A stretch of 64,000 nucleotides of DNA from Bacteroidota bacterium. GTDB taxonomy: Bacteria > Bacteroidota > Bacteroidia > Chitinophagales > Chitinophagaceae. The position numbers and the translations under genes were made by a program. This document shows, one piece after another, positions 51,818-63,812 of this stretch (position 1 is the stretch's first letter; every line of letters begins with the position of its first letter). The notes beneath the pieces were generated by a model, which made no database searches, was not told where the DNA came from, and saw only the letters and a program-made list of their open reading frames with translations. The DNA lies in assembly GCA_016183765.1 (NCBI GenBank), contig JACPEA010000010.1, forward strand, positions 124,001 through 188,000. The letters run 5' to 3'.

Positions 51818-52369
51818 ATGACCGATCTGTCAGCTGGCATATTACTCATCTCGAATCCTTTCCTCAAGGACCCGAACTTTATCCGTTCCGTGATCTTTAT
51901 CTGCGATTACCGGCAGGATGGGGCTTTTGGTTTTGTCGTCAACAAGACCTTCGACCATGCCATCGGCGAGCTGATCGAGGGTGCCGAGGGTATCCGTTTC
52001 CCGGTATATGAGGGCGGGCCGGTACAGAAAGAGACCCTCCATTTTCTTCACCAGCGCCCGGACCTGATCACCGGCGGTATGGAGATCACCAAAGGCATCT
52101 ACTGGGGTGGCGACTTTGCCGAAGTACTGAAACTGCTCAGGGAAGACAAATTAAGCAAGACCGATATCCGCTTTTACCTGGGTTACAGCGGCTGGGACCA
52201 GGGACAACTGGAAGATGAACTCAAAGAAAAAAGCTGGATCACCCGTGATGCCAACCCCGACCTTGTCTTTACCAAAGATCCCGACCAGCTCTGGAGAACT
52301 GCCCTGGAAGAATTAGGCGGCGAATACAAACAGATGGTCAATTATCCGATAGACCCGCAGCTGAACTAA
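51818..52369 (+). CDS. YqgE/AlgH family protein
   Basis: 183 residues. The start AGILLISNPFLKDPNFIRSV is the UPF0301 signature. GAFGFVVNKT (about 36-45), YEGGPVQKETLHFLHQ, YWGGDF and FYLGYSGWDQGQLEDEL are all family blocks. AlgH was named for alginate regulation in Pseudomonas, but the molecular function is still unknown. It converges on atpC across a strong terminator flanked by GAATGAGT repeats. Confidence 0.93.
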   Translation: MTDLSAGILLISNPFLKDPNFIRSVIFICDYRQDGAFGFVVNKTFDHAIGELIEGAEGIRFPVYEGGPVQKETLHFLHQRPDLITGGMEITKGIYWGGDFAEVLKLLREDKLSKTDIRFYLGYSGWDQGQLEDELKEKSWITRDANPDLVFTKDPDQLWRTALEELGGEYKQMVNYPIDPQLN

Positions 52370-52413
52370 TGAGTGAATGAGAAGATAAGTAAATTGAATC
52401 CTGTATGTACGAT

Positions 52414-52460
52414 ATAAATGAGCGACCCCGGGAAATCCCAGGGTCGCTCATTTATTTTCA
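52414..52460. terminator. Bidirectional terminator between yqgE and atpC
   Basis: ATAAATGAGCGACCC (52414-52428) pairs perfectly with its inverted copy at 52441-52455 (15 bp). The right side is followed by TTTTC, so it fits the plus-strand gene best and also faces atpC. Confidence 0.88.
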
Positions 52461-52472
52461 AACCTTAAAAAA

Positions 52473-52517
52473 CATTCACTCATTCACTCATCCACTCATC
52501 CACTCATTCACTCATTG
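52473..52517. repeat. CTCATTCACT tandem repeat before the atpC stop
   Basis: Five to six units of CATTCACT / CATCCACT run up to 2 bp from the atpC stop. An inverted partner ATGAGTGAATGAG follows the yqgE stop (52369-52381), so the terminator sits between two arms of the GAATGAGT family. Confidence 0.85.
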
Positions 52518-52518
52518 A

Positions 52519-52770
52519 TCAAATCGCTTCCGCCCCTTCTACCAGAACAGTTACTTTGTTGTTGAGGACTTCTACAAAACCGCTCTGGATGGAGTAACGT
52601 TCTGCGTCGTTTTTGGCTTTCAGGATCTTCAGGGTACCTTTTCCCAAAGCACTTACCAGCGGTGCGTGTTTGTCGAGAACCTCGAACAGACCAGTGATAC
52701 CGGGCAACATTATGCCGTATACTTCGCCGCTATAGAGTTTTTTTTCGGGAGTTAATATTTCTAATGTCAT
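52519..52770 (-). CDS. atpC: ATP synthase F1 epsilon subunit, short form
   Basis: 83 residues from the ATG at 52770 (MTLEILTPEKKLYSGEVYGI); the longer frame upstream runs into repeat DNA and is rejected. Only the N-terminal beta-sandwich is present (VYGIMLPGITGLFEVLDKHA, then LVSALGKGTLKI). The C-terminal helical hairpin that inhibits ATP hydrolysis in E. coli is absent, as in other Bacteroidota. Epsilon joins the rotor gamma-c ring. atpD is 104 bp upstream. Confidence 0.93.
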   Translation of the reverse strand: MTLEILTPEKKLYSGEVYGIMLPGITGLFEVLDKHAPLVSALGKGTLKILKAKNDAERYSIQSGFVEVLNNKVTVLVEGAEAI

Positions 52771-52776
52771 TGGGTC

Positions 52777-52872
52777 AATTTGAAAATTTGGGAATTTGAA
52801 AATCTGAGAACGCTTCTGATGCGGGATGGTTGTATCCATCATCACATTGTCACATCTTCAAATTTTCAAATT
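52777..52872. repeat. TTTGAAAATTTG inverted repeat between atpD and atpC
   Basis: AATTTGAAAATTTG (52777-52790) is perfectly inverted at 52859-52872 (14 bp). It fills the spacer of a two-gene operon, ending 2 bp before the atpD stop codon. Confidence 0.9.
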
Positions 52873-52874
52873 AA

Positions 52875-54628
<1,754 letters not shown>

Positions 54629-54985
54629 TCATTTGCCTTTCCAGAGGCCGAAAAGCAGTTTCAGGGCCCCGAAAAGTCCCAGTTTCCTGGCGCCGCCCAG
54701 TAAATCCGCTTTCCAGTCGCCGGTATTTGCTGCCTGGTTGCCGGATTTCCGGCTCCGGATCAGCTCAAAAGCCCCCTTGGCCAGTTTCCAGGCCCCGGTG
54801 GCCAGTTCACCCCCGAGGAACAGCGGAACAACCCCTGCAGCTACCGATTTGACTACCTCACCCGGCAGGCTCTGCAAGCGGGTAGCCAGACCGGTCTCCC
54901 GTTCTTTGATCCGCAATTGTGTCGCCTGCATTTCTGCCTGCAGGTCAGCCAGTGACCGGATCGTTCTATTCGTCTGATTAAGCAT
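54629..54985 (-). CDS. Small protein of unknown function, third gene of YtxH-holin trio
   Basis: 118 residues from the ATG at 54985 (MLNQTNRTIRSLADL), overlapping the upstream stop by 8 bp; an ATG at 55006 is also in frame. The N-terminal ~40 residues form an amphipathic, Gln/Arg/Glu-rich helix (LQAEMQATQLRIKERE). A weakly hydrophobic glycine-rich segment follows (about 49-65), and the tail is basic (LLFGLWKGK). No family recognised. Overlap with the holin-like gene implies a shared function at the envelope. Confidence 0.7.
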   Translation of the reverse strand: MLNQTNRTIRSLADLQAEMQATQLRIKERETGLATRLQSLPGEVVKSVAAGVVPLFLGGELATGAWKLAKGAFELIRSRKSGNQAANTGDWKADLLGGARKLGLFGALKLLFGLWKGK

Positions 54986-55340
54986 CTTTTTCGGGTGTTT
55001 TGTCAAAGAAGATACGGATCACCAGATCGATCACTTTCGCCTCGATCCGTTTCCGGCCCAGGATGATGGCCACCAGTAACAGGATATACAAACCGGTGAT
55101 GATACCAAAACCGGTGAACAGGCTACCGGTAAGCCCGGAAAAATAATAACCGGCCATGAGGCTAAGGAACAACAGCACAAAAAAGGACAATAACCCGATG
55201 AGCAGGATCGATACCAGTACGGCAATGATCCGGGAGATCTTTTCGCCGGCCTGCAGTTTGAGTAACCAGATCCGGTCCTGCACATACCCTTCCAGATCTT
55301 TTTTTGAAGCCGCAAAAAAGCTTTCTGTATTCTCTTCCAT
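54978..55340 (-). CDS. Phage-holin-like membrane protein (Phage_holin_3_6 / YqjE type)
   Basis: 120 residues. N-terminal amphipathic helix (ASKKDLEGYVQDRIWLLKLQ), then two long hydrophobic spans (about 38-62 and 72-93), then a basic end. This is the chromosomal holin-superfamily III / YqjE arrangement, which in E. coli lies with ElaB-YqjD-like proteins and is not phage lysis. It lies 10 bp downstream of a YtxH-domain gene, so an envelope-stress role is plausible. No phage genes are near. Confidence 0.82.
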   Translation of the reverse strand: MEENTESFFAASKKDLEGYVQDRIWLLKLQAGEKISRIIAVLVSILLIGLLSFFVLLFLSLMAGYYFSGLTGSLFTGFGIITGLYILLLVAIILGRKRIEAKVIDLVIRIFFDKTPEKDA

Positions 55341-55350
55341 TCTTCAGTTT

Positions 55351-55599
55351 TTAAGCACTGGTTTGCTGGGATTTCTGTTCCAGGTCGTTGATGAATGCCT
55401 TGCCTTTTTGCAGCAGGTCGTTCACCGCCGTATCAAACCCATGCAATTTCTCTTTCAGCTCTTCCTGTATTTTATCGGCACCCTCCTGTACATCGCTTAC
55501 CAGCTCCTGTCCTTTCTCTGTTTTCAGGAACAATGCCAATGCGGCACCGGCCACTGCACCCAGCAGCAGACCCGCCATGATTTTTTGATTGTCTGTCAT
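55351..55599 (-). CDS. YtxH-domain protein
   Basis: 82 residues from the ATG at 55599 (MTDNQKIMAGLLLGAVAGAA). A single glycine/alanine-rich membrane segment (8-24) is followed by a charged helical tail (EKGQELVSDVQEGADKIQEE), the YtxH pattern. YtxH is a general-stress protein in Bacillus with unknown mechanism. It is the first gene of the three-gene minus-strand unit. It is divergent from the AI-2E family transporter. Confidence 0.85.
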   Translation of the reverse strand: MTDNQKIMAGLLLGAVAGAALALFLKTEKGQELVSDVQEGADKIQEELKEKLHGFDTAVNDLLQKGKAFINDLEQKSQQTSA

Positions 55600-55747
55600 A
55601 AGATCAAGTTTATAGGCCGAACAACAGGTGTCCGAAACAGGGGGTAACATGCAGTAAAACTGCTTTCAACATCTGCTATTCTGTGAATGAAATTTAGCGT
55701 TTCTTGGTTATCTTCACGATACGATCGGATTTCATTATACAAGTTAC

Positions 55748-56851
55748 ATGGAAAACGCGCAAGAACATAAGATTAACCGGTATTTTTTCCTGGCAGGCAT
55801 CCTTTTGTTCGCCTTGTTTTTACTGTACAGCCTGCTGGAATTCTTTACCGCTTTCCTGGCAGCTATCATGTTCTATGTGCTCAGCAAACATTCGGTGGAA
55901 TGGCTCATCAAAAAGAAGGGCTGGAACAAGTCTGCCGCCGCGGTACTGGTCATCGTTGTATCGTTCTTCATCATCCTCCTGCCCGTTTCCCTGATGGCCG
56001 CTTTACTGTTCAAAAAGGCGCAGGCCATCGGTACGGATATCCAGACCGTAGTGGTACAACCCCTGCAACACCTGGATGCGGTGTTACAGGATCATTTTCA
56101 GGTAAAACTGATCACGGAAAAAAATATTGCCGAAGCACAGGCTTTCATCACTTCCTTTATCTCTTCGCTGCTGAACCAGGGACTGAACCTGTTGGGCACG
56201 ATCACGATGATGTATTTCTTCCTGTATTTCCTCATCGTGAACATCAACCGGCTGGAAGCGGCCATTGTTTTTTACCTGCCCTTTAACCGGAAAAAGATAG
56301 AACTGTTCGGACAGGAATTGAAAGCCCAGACCTTCAGCAATGCCGTGGGAGTTCCCCTGGTAGCGCTGGCACAGGGAACGGTGGCCTATTTTTCTTACCT
56401 GATTGCCGGGGTGGATGAACCCGTTTTCTGGGCCGTTTTCACGGGTTTCGCTTCCATCATACCCATCGTGGGTACAGGACTGATCTGGGTGCCGATGGGT
56501 ATTTATATACTGGCCAATGACCAGATATGGCAGGGTGTTTTCCTGCTTGCCTGGGGACTGGTTATCCTGAGCAGCGTAGATAATGTAGTGCGTTTTGCGC
56601 TGGCCCAGAAAATGGCAGACGTACATCCGATCGTAACTGTATTGGGTGTGATCGTGGGTATCCGTTACTTCGGAATCACGGGGCTGATCTTTGGGCCGCT
56701 GATCATTTCTTATTTCATCATCCTGTTACGCATCTATTACCTGGAATACCAGAAACCGCATCCCGCGAGGAAAAAGAGAACCCATGTTACGCCGTATTTC
56801 AACATGCCTTTCCTGAAGAGCAAAGAAAAACACAGCAACACGAATCCTTAG
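55748..56851 (+). CDS. AI-2E family transporter (PerM/YdiK/TqsA-like)
   Basis: 367 residues with about seven or eight membrane spans. The N-terminal pair lies at 14-50. GASIIPIVGTGLIWVPMGIY-like text (FASIIPIVGTGLIWVP, near 236-251) is the family signature, and FGITGLIFGPLIISYFII is the last span pair. Proteins of this family export autoinducer-2 in E. coli (TqsA) or act as Na+/H+ antiporters or permeases; the substrate here is unknown. The tail is basic. Confidence 0.9.
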   Translation: MENAQEHKINRYFFLAGILLFALFLLYSLLEFFTAFLAAIMFYVLSKHSVEWLIKKKGWNKSAAAVLVIVVSFFIILLPVSLMAALLFKKAQAIGTDIQTVVVQPLQHLDAVLQDHFQVKLITEKNIAEAQAFITSFISSLLNQGLNLLGTITMMYFFLYFLIVNINRLEAAIVFYLPFNRKKIELFGQELKAQTFSNAVGVPLVALAQGTVAYFSYLIAGVDEPVFWAVFTGFASIIPIVGTGLIWVPMGIYILANDQIWQGVFLLAWGLVILSSVDNVVRFALAQKMADVHPIVTVLGVIVGIRYFGITGLIFGPLIISYFIILLRIYYLEYQKPHPARKKRTHVTPYFNMPFLKSKEKHSNTNP

Positions 56852-56873
56852 CGGTTAACGTGTTGTTAGTAAA

Positions 56874-57000
56874 CCCTCTGCGTAAACTCCCTGTTCTCAT
56901 GTTCTCTACGGTGAATAACATTCCGAACATTAGCAACCGGACATTTTTTAAGTTTTTTTTTCACCGCAGAGAACATGCGGAGCAGAGGTTTCGCAGAGGG
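56874..57000. repeat. Imperfect ~41-bp inverted repeat of CCCTCTGCG...CTGCGGTGAA
   Basis: The arm 56874-56915 (CCCTCTGCG ... CATGTTCTCTACGGTGAA) matches the inverted arm at 56960-57000 (TTCACCGCAGAGAACATG ... CGCAGAGGG) at about 80%. It lies between the convergent transporter and aquaporin genes. Confidence 0.85.
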
Positions 57001-57113
57001 TCTCCGGTTATAGGTTAATACAACATGTTAGATTGTATTCATCATACACCCTACAACAGCAGTCCTTTTAAATTAGGATCATTGTAAATTATCAATAACA
57101 AAAATGATAGTAC

Positions 57114-57821
57114 TTAAGCGATCCACTGGTACACAAAAGCAGCGAGTACGGCACCTGCTAAAGGACCCATCACCGGTATCCAGGCGTACCACCAGTCGCT
57201 CCCACCTTTATTACGGATGGGCAACAAAGTGTGCATGATACGTGGCCCCAGATCACGAGCGGGATTAATGGCATAACCGGTGGTCCCACCAAGGCTTAGG
57301 CCGATACCCAACACCAGCAAAGCTACCGGTAAGGCATCCAGTGCTCCCAGCGAACTCTGTGATTTGGTGATGAACAAGATCGCCAGGATGAATACAAAAG
57401 TCCCCACGAACTCAGACAGGATATTATCCAATGGTTTTTTAATGGCGGGACTGGTACAGAAAACAGCTCTCTTGGTATCGGCATCTTCCGTAGCATTAAA
57501 ATGCTGGCGATACACCAGCCATACCAGGAAGGCGCCCAGCATGGCGCCCAGCAACTGTGCCAGCAGGTAAGCAGGCACCAGTGCCCAGTCAAATTTTCCG
57601 ATAGACGCCAACGCCACGGTTACCGCCGGATTCAAATGTGCTCCGCTCACGGCAGCAGTGGCATATACGGCCACGAATACCGCAATTGCCCATCCGAAAG
57701 TGATGGAGATCAGTCCCCCGTTGTTTCCTTTGGTCTTATTAAGTACCACATTGGCCACTACGCCATCGCCCAGAATAATGAGCAATGCGGTACCGGTAAG
57801 TTCTGCAACAAATGGCGTCAT
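57114..57821 (-). CDS. glpF: Aquaglyceroporin (glycerol uptake facilitator)
   Basis: 235 residues, six spans, MIP family. First NPA at 64-66 (HLNPAVTVA), second at 186-188 followed by Arg189-Asp190 (NPARDLGPR). The Asp after the second NPA-R is the mark of glycerol-conducting members, which agrees with the neighbouring glpD and glpK. It lets glycerol cross the inner membrane. It is the last gene of the glycerol operon, 34 bp after glpD. Confidence 0.93.
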   Translation of the reverse strand: MTPFVAELTGTALLIILGDGVVANVVLNKTKGNNGGLISITFGWAIAVFVAVYATAAVSGAHLNPAVTVALASIGKFDWALVPAYLLAQLLGAMLGAFLVWLVYRQHFNATEDADTKRAVFCTSPAIKKPLDNILSEFVGTFVFILAILFITKSQSSLGALDALPVALLVLGIGLSLGGTTGYAINPARDLGPRIMHTLLPIRNKGGSDWWYAWIPVMGPLAGAVLAAFVYQWIA

Positions 57822-57855
57822 AGTAGCAATCGTTTAGAAGTAAAAGATAGGGAAA

Positions 57856-59382
57856 TTATAGAAGCAAATACTGTTCTGCCAGTTCAGTGACCTGCTTCAC
57901 CTGTTGGTGCATCCAGTTCTCATCCTTATTCAGCTCGCGGGACATGAATGCGGCCACTTGGGGAGCCAGGGCTTTTGCTGCGGCAGCATCGAGGAACAGG
58001 ATCCGGGTTCTGCGGGCCAGCAGGTCCTCTACTGTCTGGGCCATTTCAAAGCGGATCGCATAACGTAGTTCTGCCCAGGTGTAGGGTTGGGTGGGTATGA
58101 GCTTCTCACCCATGGCAGGGTCTTCGGTGATGATCCGGGCAAGTCCCTGTTCCCGCCACGCGGGATCCCCTATTTTCAGGTCGCGGGTAATACATTCACG
58201 CTGGGCAAGACGGGCCACGAATATGGCATTGTTCACGGCGTCTTCCGCCATCTTCCGATACGTGGTCCACTTGCCACCCGTGACCGTGATCAATCCGCTG
58301 GCAGCGATCATCAGCGTATGGTCTCTCGACAACAGCGCCGTACTGCCACCGGAACCTTTGGCTGTTACCAGGGGCCGCAATCCCACAAATACACTTTTCA
58401 CATCCCTGCGTGTGATGGTCTGCGTGCCGTACTGGTTAATATGTTTCAGGATGAATTCAATTTCTTCTTCCAGCGGCCTGGGTTCAATTTCCGCAGTTTC
58501 CACAGGCGTATCTGTAGTTCCCAACACCACTTCGCCATGCCAGGGCACTGCAAACAATACCCTGCCATCATCCGTTTTGGGGATCATCATGGCATCATTA
58601 CCCGGGAAGAAATGTTTGTCCACCACCAGGTGAATTCCCTGCGACGGGGATACTATATTTTCCCGCTGCTCATCATCCAGCTGCAGCAAACTGTCTGTAA
58701 ATACCCCGGTGGCATTGATCACCACCCTGGCGGGTACGGTATAGTGGTTGCCTGTCAACACATCTTCCAGCTGCACCCCCCTGATCTTTCCTTTTTCTTT
58801 TTCAAAACCGATGACTTTGCAATAAGTCACCAGGCTGGCACCGAAGCGCATGGCTGTTACAGCCAGGTCGGTGCACAAACGGCTATCGTCGAACTGCCCA
58901 TCATAATATAAAATACCCCCCGACAGGTCTTTTGCCTGAATGGCGGGCAAACGCTCCTGCGTTTCTTTTTTAGAAAGTATCCTTGTTTTGCCAAGCGACA
59001 GTTTTCCCGAGAGCAGGTCATATATCTTCAAGCCCAACGCATAATAGGTTTTCTCCCACCAGCTGAAAGCCGGCACAATGAATGCCTGCACCGAAGTAAG
59101 GTGCGGTGCGTTACGCAACAGATACCCTCTTTCGCGCAGCGCTTCCCTTACCAGTTTAATATTGCCCTGCTGCAGGTACCGTACGCCCCCGTGCACCAGT
59201 TTGGTGGAGCGGCTGGATGTGCCTTTGGCAAAATCATATTGCTCCACCAGCAGGGTCTTGTATCCGCGGGAAGCAGCATCCAGCGCCGCCCCTAAACCGG
59301 TGGCCCCGCCACCGATAATTACAATATCCCAATAATCGTTTTGCGCTTGTCGCAAACGGCTCAGTAAATCCTCTCTATCCAT
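57856..59382 (-). CDS. glpD: FAD-dependent glycerol-3-phosphate dehydrogenase
   Basis: 508 residues from the ATG at 59382 (MDREDLLSRLRQ); an ATG at 59397 adds five residues. It oxidises glycerol-3-phosphate to DHAP and passes electrons to menaquinone at the membrane. The FAD motif is IIGGGATGLGAALDAASRG (about 23-41), with GTSSRSTKLVHGGVRYL and the C-terminal domain beginning near 390. It lies between the methyltransferase and glpF. Confidence 0.95.
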   Translation of the reverse strand: MDREDLLSRLRQAQNDYWDIVIIGGGATGLGAALDAASRGYKTLLVEQYDFAKGTSSRSTKLVHGGVRYLQQGNIKLVREALRERGYLLRNAPHLTSVQAFIVPAFSWWEKTYYALGLKIYDLLSGKLSLGKTRILSKKETQERLPAIQAKDLSGGILYYDGQFDDSRLCTDLAVTAMRFGASLVTYCKVIGFEKEKGKIRGVQLEDVLTGNHYTVPARVVINATGVFTDSLLQLDDEQRENIVSPSQGIHLVVDKHFFPGNDAMMIPKTDDGRVLFAVPWHGEVVLGTTDTPVETAEIEPRPLEEEIEFILKHINQYGTQTITRRDVKSVFVGLRPLVTAKGSGGSTALLSRDHTLMIAASGLITVTGGKWTTYRKMAEDAVNNAIFVARLAQRECITRDLKIGDPAWREQGLARIITEDPAMGEKLIPTQPYTWAELRYAIRFEMAQTVEDLLARRTRILFLDAAAAKALAPQVAAFMSRELNKDENWMHQQVKQVTELAEQYLLL

Positions 59383-59489
59383 TTTCGTTTTTACCATTAT
59401 TTGTCTTGTGATAAACCTATACAATTTACCGAAACCAGCGCTTCTTCACACCGGATTTTATCCTGCGCTACCCTTATTTTGTCAGCACC

Positions 59490-60440
59490 TCACTTGACTT
59501 TACGCATCCAGAATGAAGAAGGTTCATCGTTCTGCGTAAGGGTGGTCAGTACCCGGGCTGTATCCTGACAGGCTTCGTGTTTTAAAAAATTCGCTGCATA
59601 CATGATCTCAAAATGATCATTGAAATACAAAAATGCCTCCAACAGGTATTGCTCGTTCCAGAAACGGAATTCGGTATCCAGCCAGTCGGATCTGTAATGC
59701 CTAGGTGTAAAAATATCATGGACATGAATGATCACACCTTTTTTCAAACGGGGCAATACGGTAAGGTATTCAAAGAGTACATCTCCTTCCGGCCGTATCA
59801 CATGTGACGAATCTATGAACAGGATATCGTTCTCCTCCAGGGTTTCAAACAGGTCTGGCGATACAGTTTCTACCGTTTGCCTGATCAATGTGATATCGGG
59901 CAGCGTCTCCAGCCATTTGTTTTCGTAAGGCTCAATACAGGTCATTTTGGTAAGAATTCCTTCCTGCCTGTTCTTACGGATGGCTTCATGGGCGACCAGG
60001 GTGCTGAAACCCGAACCGATCTCAATAATATTCCGGGGTTGGTGATTCCTGATAAGCAAATAATAGAGGTCCCAGTCTCCCGGACCAAAATTGGGATTCC
60101 TTACATAAAAACCACCGGCCACTGCCGTTTCGGGAAAAACTTTCAGTTCCTCTGAATATTGCAAACGGTTCAATGCCTGCAGCTGTTTTTCCAGGGAAAG
60201 ATCAAGTTTTAGTTCCCGCTTCTTCCCACCCTCAAAATCTTTGGGGAGCAGAAATAGCGGCTCATAATAATGATCCCTGATCGGGAAAACCCCCTGGCGC
60301 AGGAACAGGTACCTGCTTAGCGGGAAATATTTGACCCCATATCGCCTGATCATGCGAAACAGGGGAACACTGAGTATCATTAAAGGGAACACGCAAACAT
60401 CCACCAACCGGAAAATTGTTTTTTTGAGTGGCGTGTTCAT
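59490..60440 (-). CDS. Class I SAM-dependent methyltransferase-like protein within the glycerol operon
   Basis: 316 residues. A hydrophobic N-terminal segment (about 11-30) suggests membrane attachment. The Rossmann core has the SAM loop IIEIGSGFSTLVAH (138-151), an acidic residue after strand 2 (CIEPYE) and DILFIDSSHVIRPEGDV, a Methyltransf_24-type pattern. Such proteins modify sugars or small molecules in exopolysaccharide or glycolipid synthesis. Position between glpK (67 bp) and glpD (107 bp) on the same strand suggests that it works on a glycerol-derived lipid or polymer, but this is inference. Confidence 0.8.
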   Translation of the reverse strand: MNTPLKKTIFRLVDVCVFPLMILSVPLFRMIRRYGVKYFPLSRYLFLRQGVFPIRDHYYEPLFLLPKDFEGGKKRELKLDLSLEKQLQALNRLQYSEELKVFPETAVAGGFYVRNPNFGPGDWDLYYLLIRNHQPRNIIEIGSGFSTLVAHEAIRKNRQEGILTKMTCIEPYENKWLETLPDITLIRQTVETVSPDLFETLEENDILFIDSSHVIRPEGDVLFEYLTVLPRLKKGVIIHVHDIFTPRHYRSDWLDTEFRFWNEQYLLEAFLYFNDHFEIMYAANFLKHEACQDTARVLTTLTQNDEPSSFWMRKVK

Positions 60441-60507
60441 CTATGCTGTTATTTCAAAATTTTGACAAGACAGTAATCAATGGTAGCAGAATAGTATGTT
60501 TCTTTTT

Positions 60508-62392
<1,885 letters not shown>

Positions 62393-62394
62393 AG

Positions 62395-63753
62395 TCATTT
62401 CCTTGGCTTCAGCCAATTCTCCGGGTCTTGTTGTACGAGTTTATCGTTCATGATGGAGAACAGGAGCACGCCTTCCCCATCAATCGAGGTTCCGGTGCGG
62501 CCCAGGACGGAGCCGGCTTTTACTTCCTGGTCTTTGGATACGGATACGGAGGAAAGATTCTGGTATCCGCAGAAATATTTACCGTGTTGCACCACCAGTA
62601 CCTGCTGACCGTCTACTTCACCGGCATACAGTACTTTTCCATCCGCCACAGAACGCACTACGGTGCCGATGGGCAGCGATATTTCGATACCGTCTGTACG
62701 GCGACTCAATTTGGTTCCGGCAATTCTCTCAACGCCAAAGTGAGCTGTTACCACACCTGTTGATGCCGGCCAGGGCAGACGTCCTTTGTTGTTCTCAAAA
62801 TTGATCGACATTTCCCTGCCTTCCGGGGTTGACTCAAGCGGGGTATATACCCTGTCGCGTGCGGGAGCTGCTACGCCGGTCACCGGTTCATTGCTCAGTG
62901 TGGCGGTCGAGGGTTTGGAAGTAGCTGGTTTATTGGCCGCATTGTTATTTTTGGCAGCATCGGCCAGGGCGTTTTTCTTCTGTTCTTCCTGTGCTTTCTG
63001 GCGGGCCAGTTCTTTTTTGCGGGCATCTTCTATCTCCCGGCGGATAACGGCATTGAAAGCCTGTTGTACCCGCTGGCGCTGTTTTTCTTTATCGTTGATC
63101 TGTCGCGAGAGTTCTTTTTCCTTTCCTTTATACTGGGCCACTACCTGGTCCTGTTCCTTTTTATCGGCTTCCAGCACTTTCAACTGCTGGCTCTGTGTTT
63201 GCAGTGCGCCCAGCCTTTCTTTTTTGTTGGAGCTGAGCAGGCTGATCTTGTCCTGCAGCAGCTTGTCCGACTGCATGATGGCGTTGGCCTGGGTTTCGCG
63301 GTTCTGGCGGTAGCTTTTCAGGTAAGTGATCCGTTTAATGGCATCATTGAAGCTGCTGGCCGAAAACAGGAAGTTCAGGTATTCGTAACTGCTCCTGTTC
63401 TTGTAGGCGAACACGATGCTTTTGGCATATTTCATCTTCAGCGTATCCAGTTCCTTACGCAAACGGTAGATATCCCGTTCATTGGTGAAAATGGTCTCAT
63501 CCATCTGTCTTACCTGGCGGTTGATGCTGTTGATGAGTTCTTCCCGTTTATTGATCTTGCTTTTGATGAGGGACAGCTGTTTTAAAGAGGTCTTTTTGTT
63601 GTTCTGCGTTTCCTTGAACATCCGGTTCAGTTCGGCGATCTCTTTCTGCAGCTCTTGTTCTTTTTTCTGCAATTCTTCCCTGGTATTCTGGGCAAACGCA
63701 CAGACACTCATGGTGATGATCAGGAAGAGTACAGAAAAAAGCCTTGTATACAT
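62395..63753 (-). CDS. envC: EnvC-like murein hydrolase activator (degenerate LytM/M23 domain)
   Basis: 452 residues from the ATG at 63753 (MYTRLFSVLFLIITMSVCAF). Signal peptide to about 21, long coiled coil (about 22-250), a low-complexity Asn/Ala/Pro stretch, then an M23/LytM domain (about 335-452). Catalytic metal ligands are lost: the expected H-x-G-x-D is RTDGIEISLP and the expected H-L of the last motif is YQNLSSV. That is the EnvC condition: it activates amidases that split septal peptidoglycan. It follows the DUF4292 gene 59 bp upstream, as in many Bacteroidota. Confidence 0.9.
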   Translation of the reverse strand: MYTRLFSVLFLIITMSVCAFAQNTREELQKKEQELQKEIAELNRMFKETQNNKKTSLKQLSLIKSKINKREELINSINRQVRQMDETIFTNERDIYRLRKELDTLKMKYAKSIVFAYKNRSSYEYLNFLFSASSFNDAIKRITYLKSYRQNRETQANAIMQSDKLLQDKISLLSSNKKERLGALQTQSQQLKVLEADKKEQDQVVAQYKGKEKELSRQINDKEKQRQRVQQAFNAVIRREIEDARKKELARQKAQEEQKKNALADAAKNNNAANKPATSKPSTATLSNEPVTGVAAPARDRVYTPLESTPEGREMSINFENNKGRLPWPASTGVVTAHFGVERIAGTKLSRRTDGIEISLPIGTVVRSVADGKVLYAGEVDGQQVLVVQHGKYFCGYQNLSSVSVSKDQEVKAGSVLGRTGTSIDGEGVLLFSIMNDKLVQQDPENWLKPRK

Positions 63754-63812
63754 ATTGTCAGGGTTTAAAACAATGAACACGCCCGTTATAGAACGGCTAA
63801 GTTGCAGGTAAA

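Noticed and set aside
54978-55340. Prophage lysis gene
   Set aside because: No endolysin, integrase or structural phage genes are near; this holin-like family is chromosomal in many bacteria.
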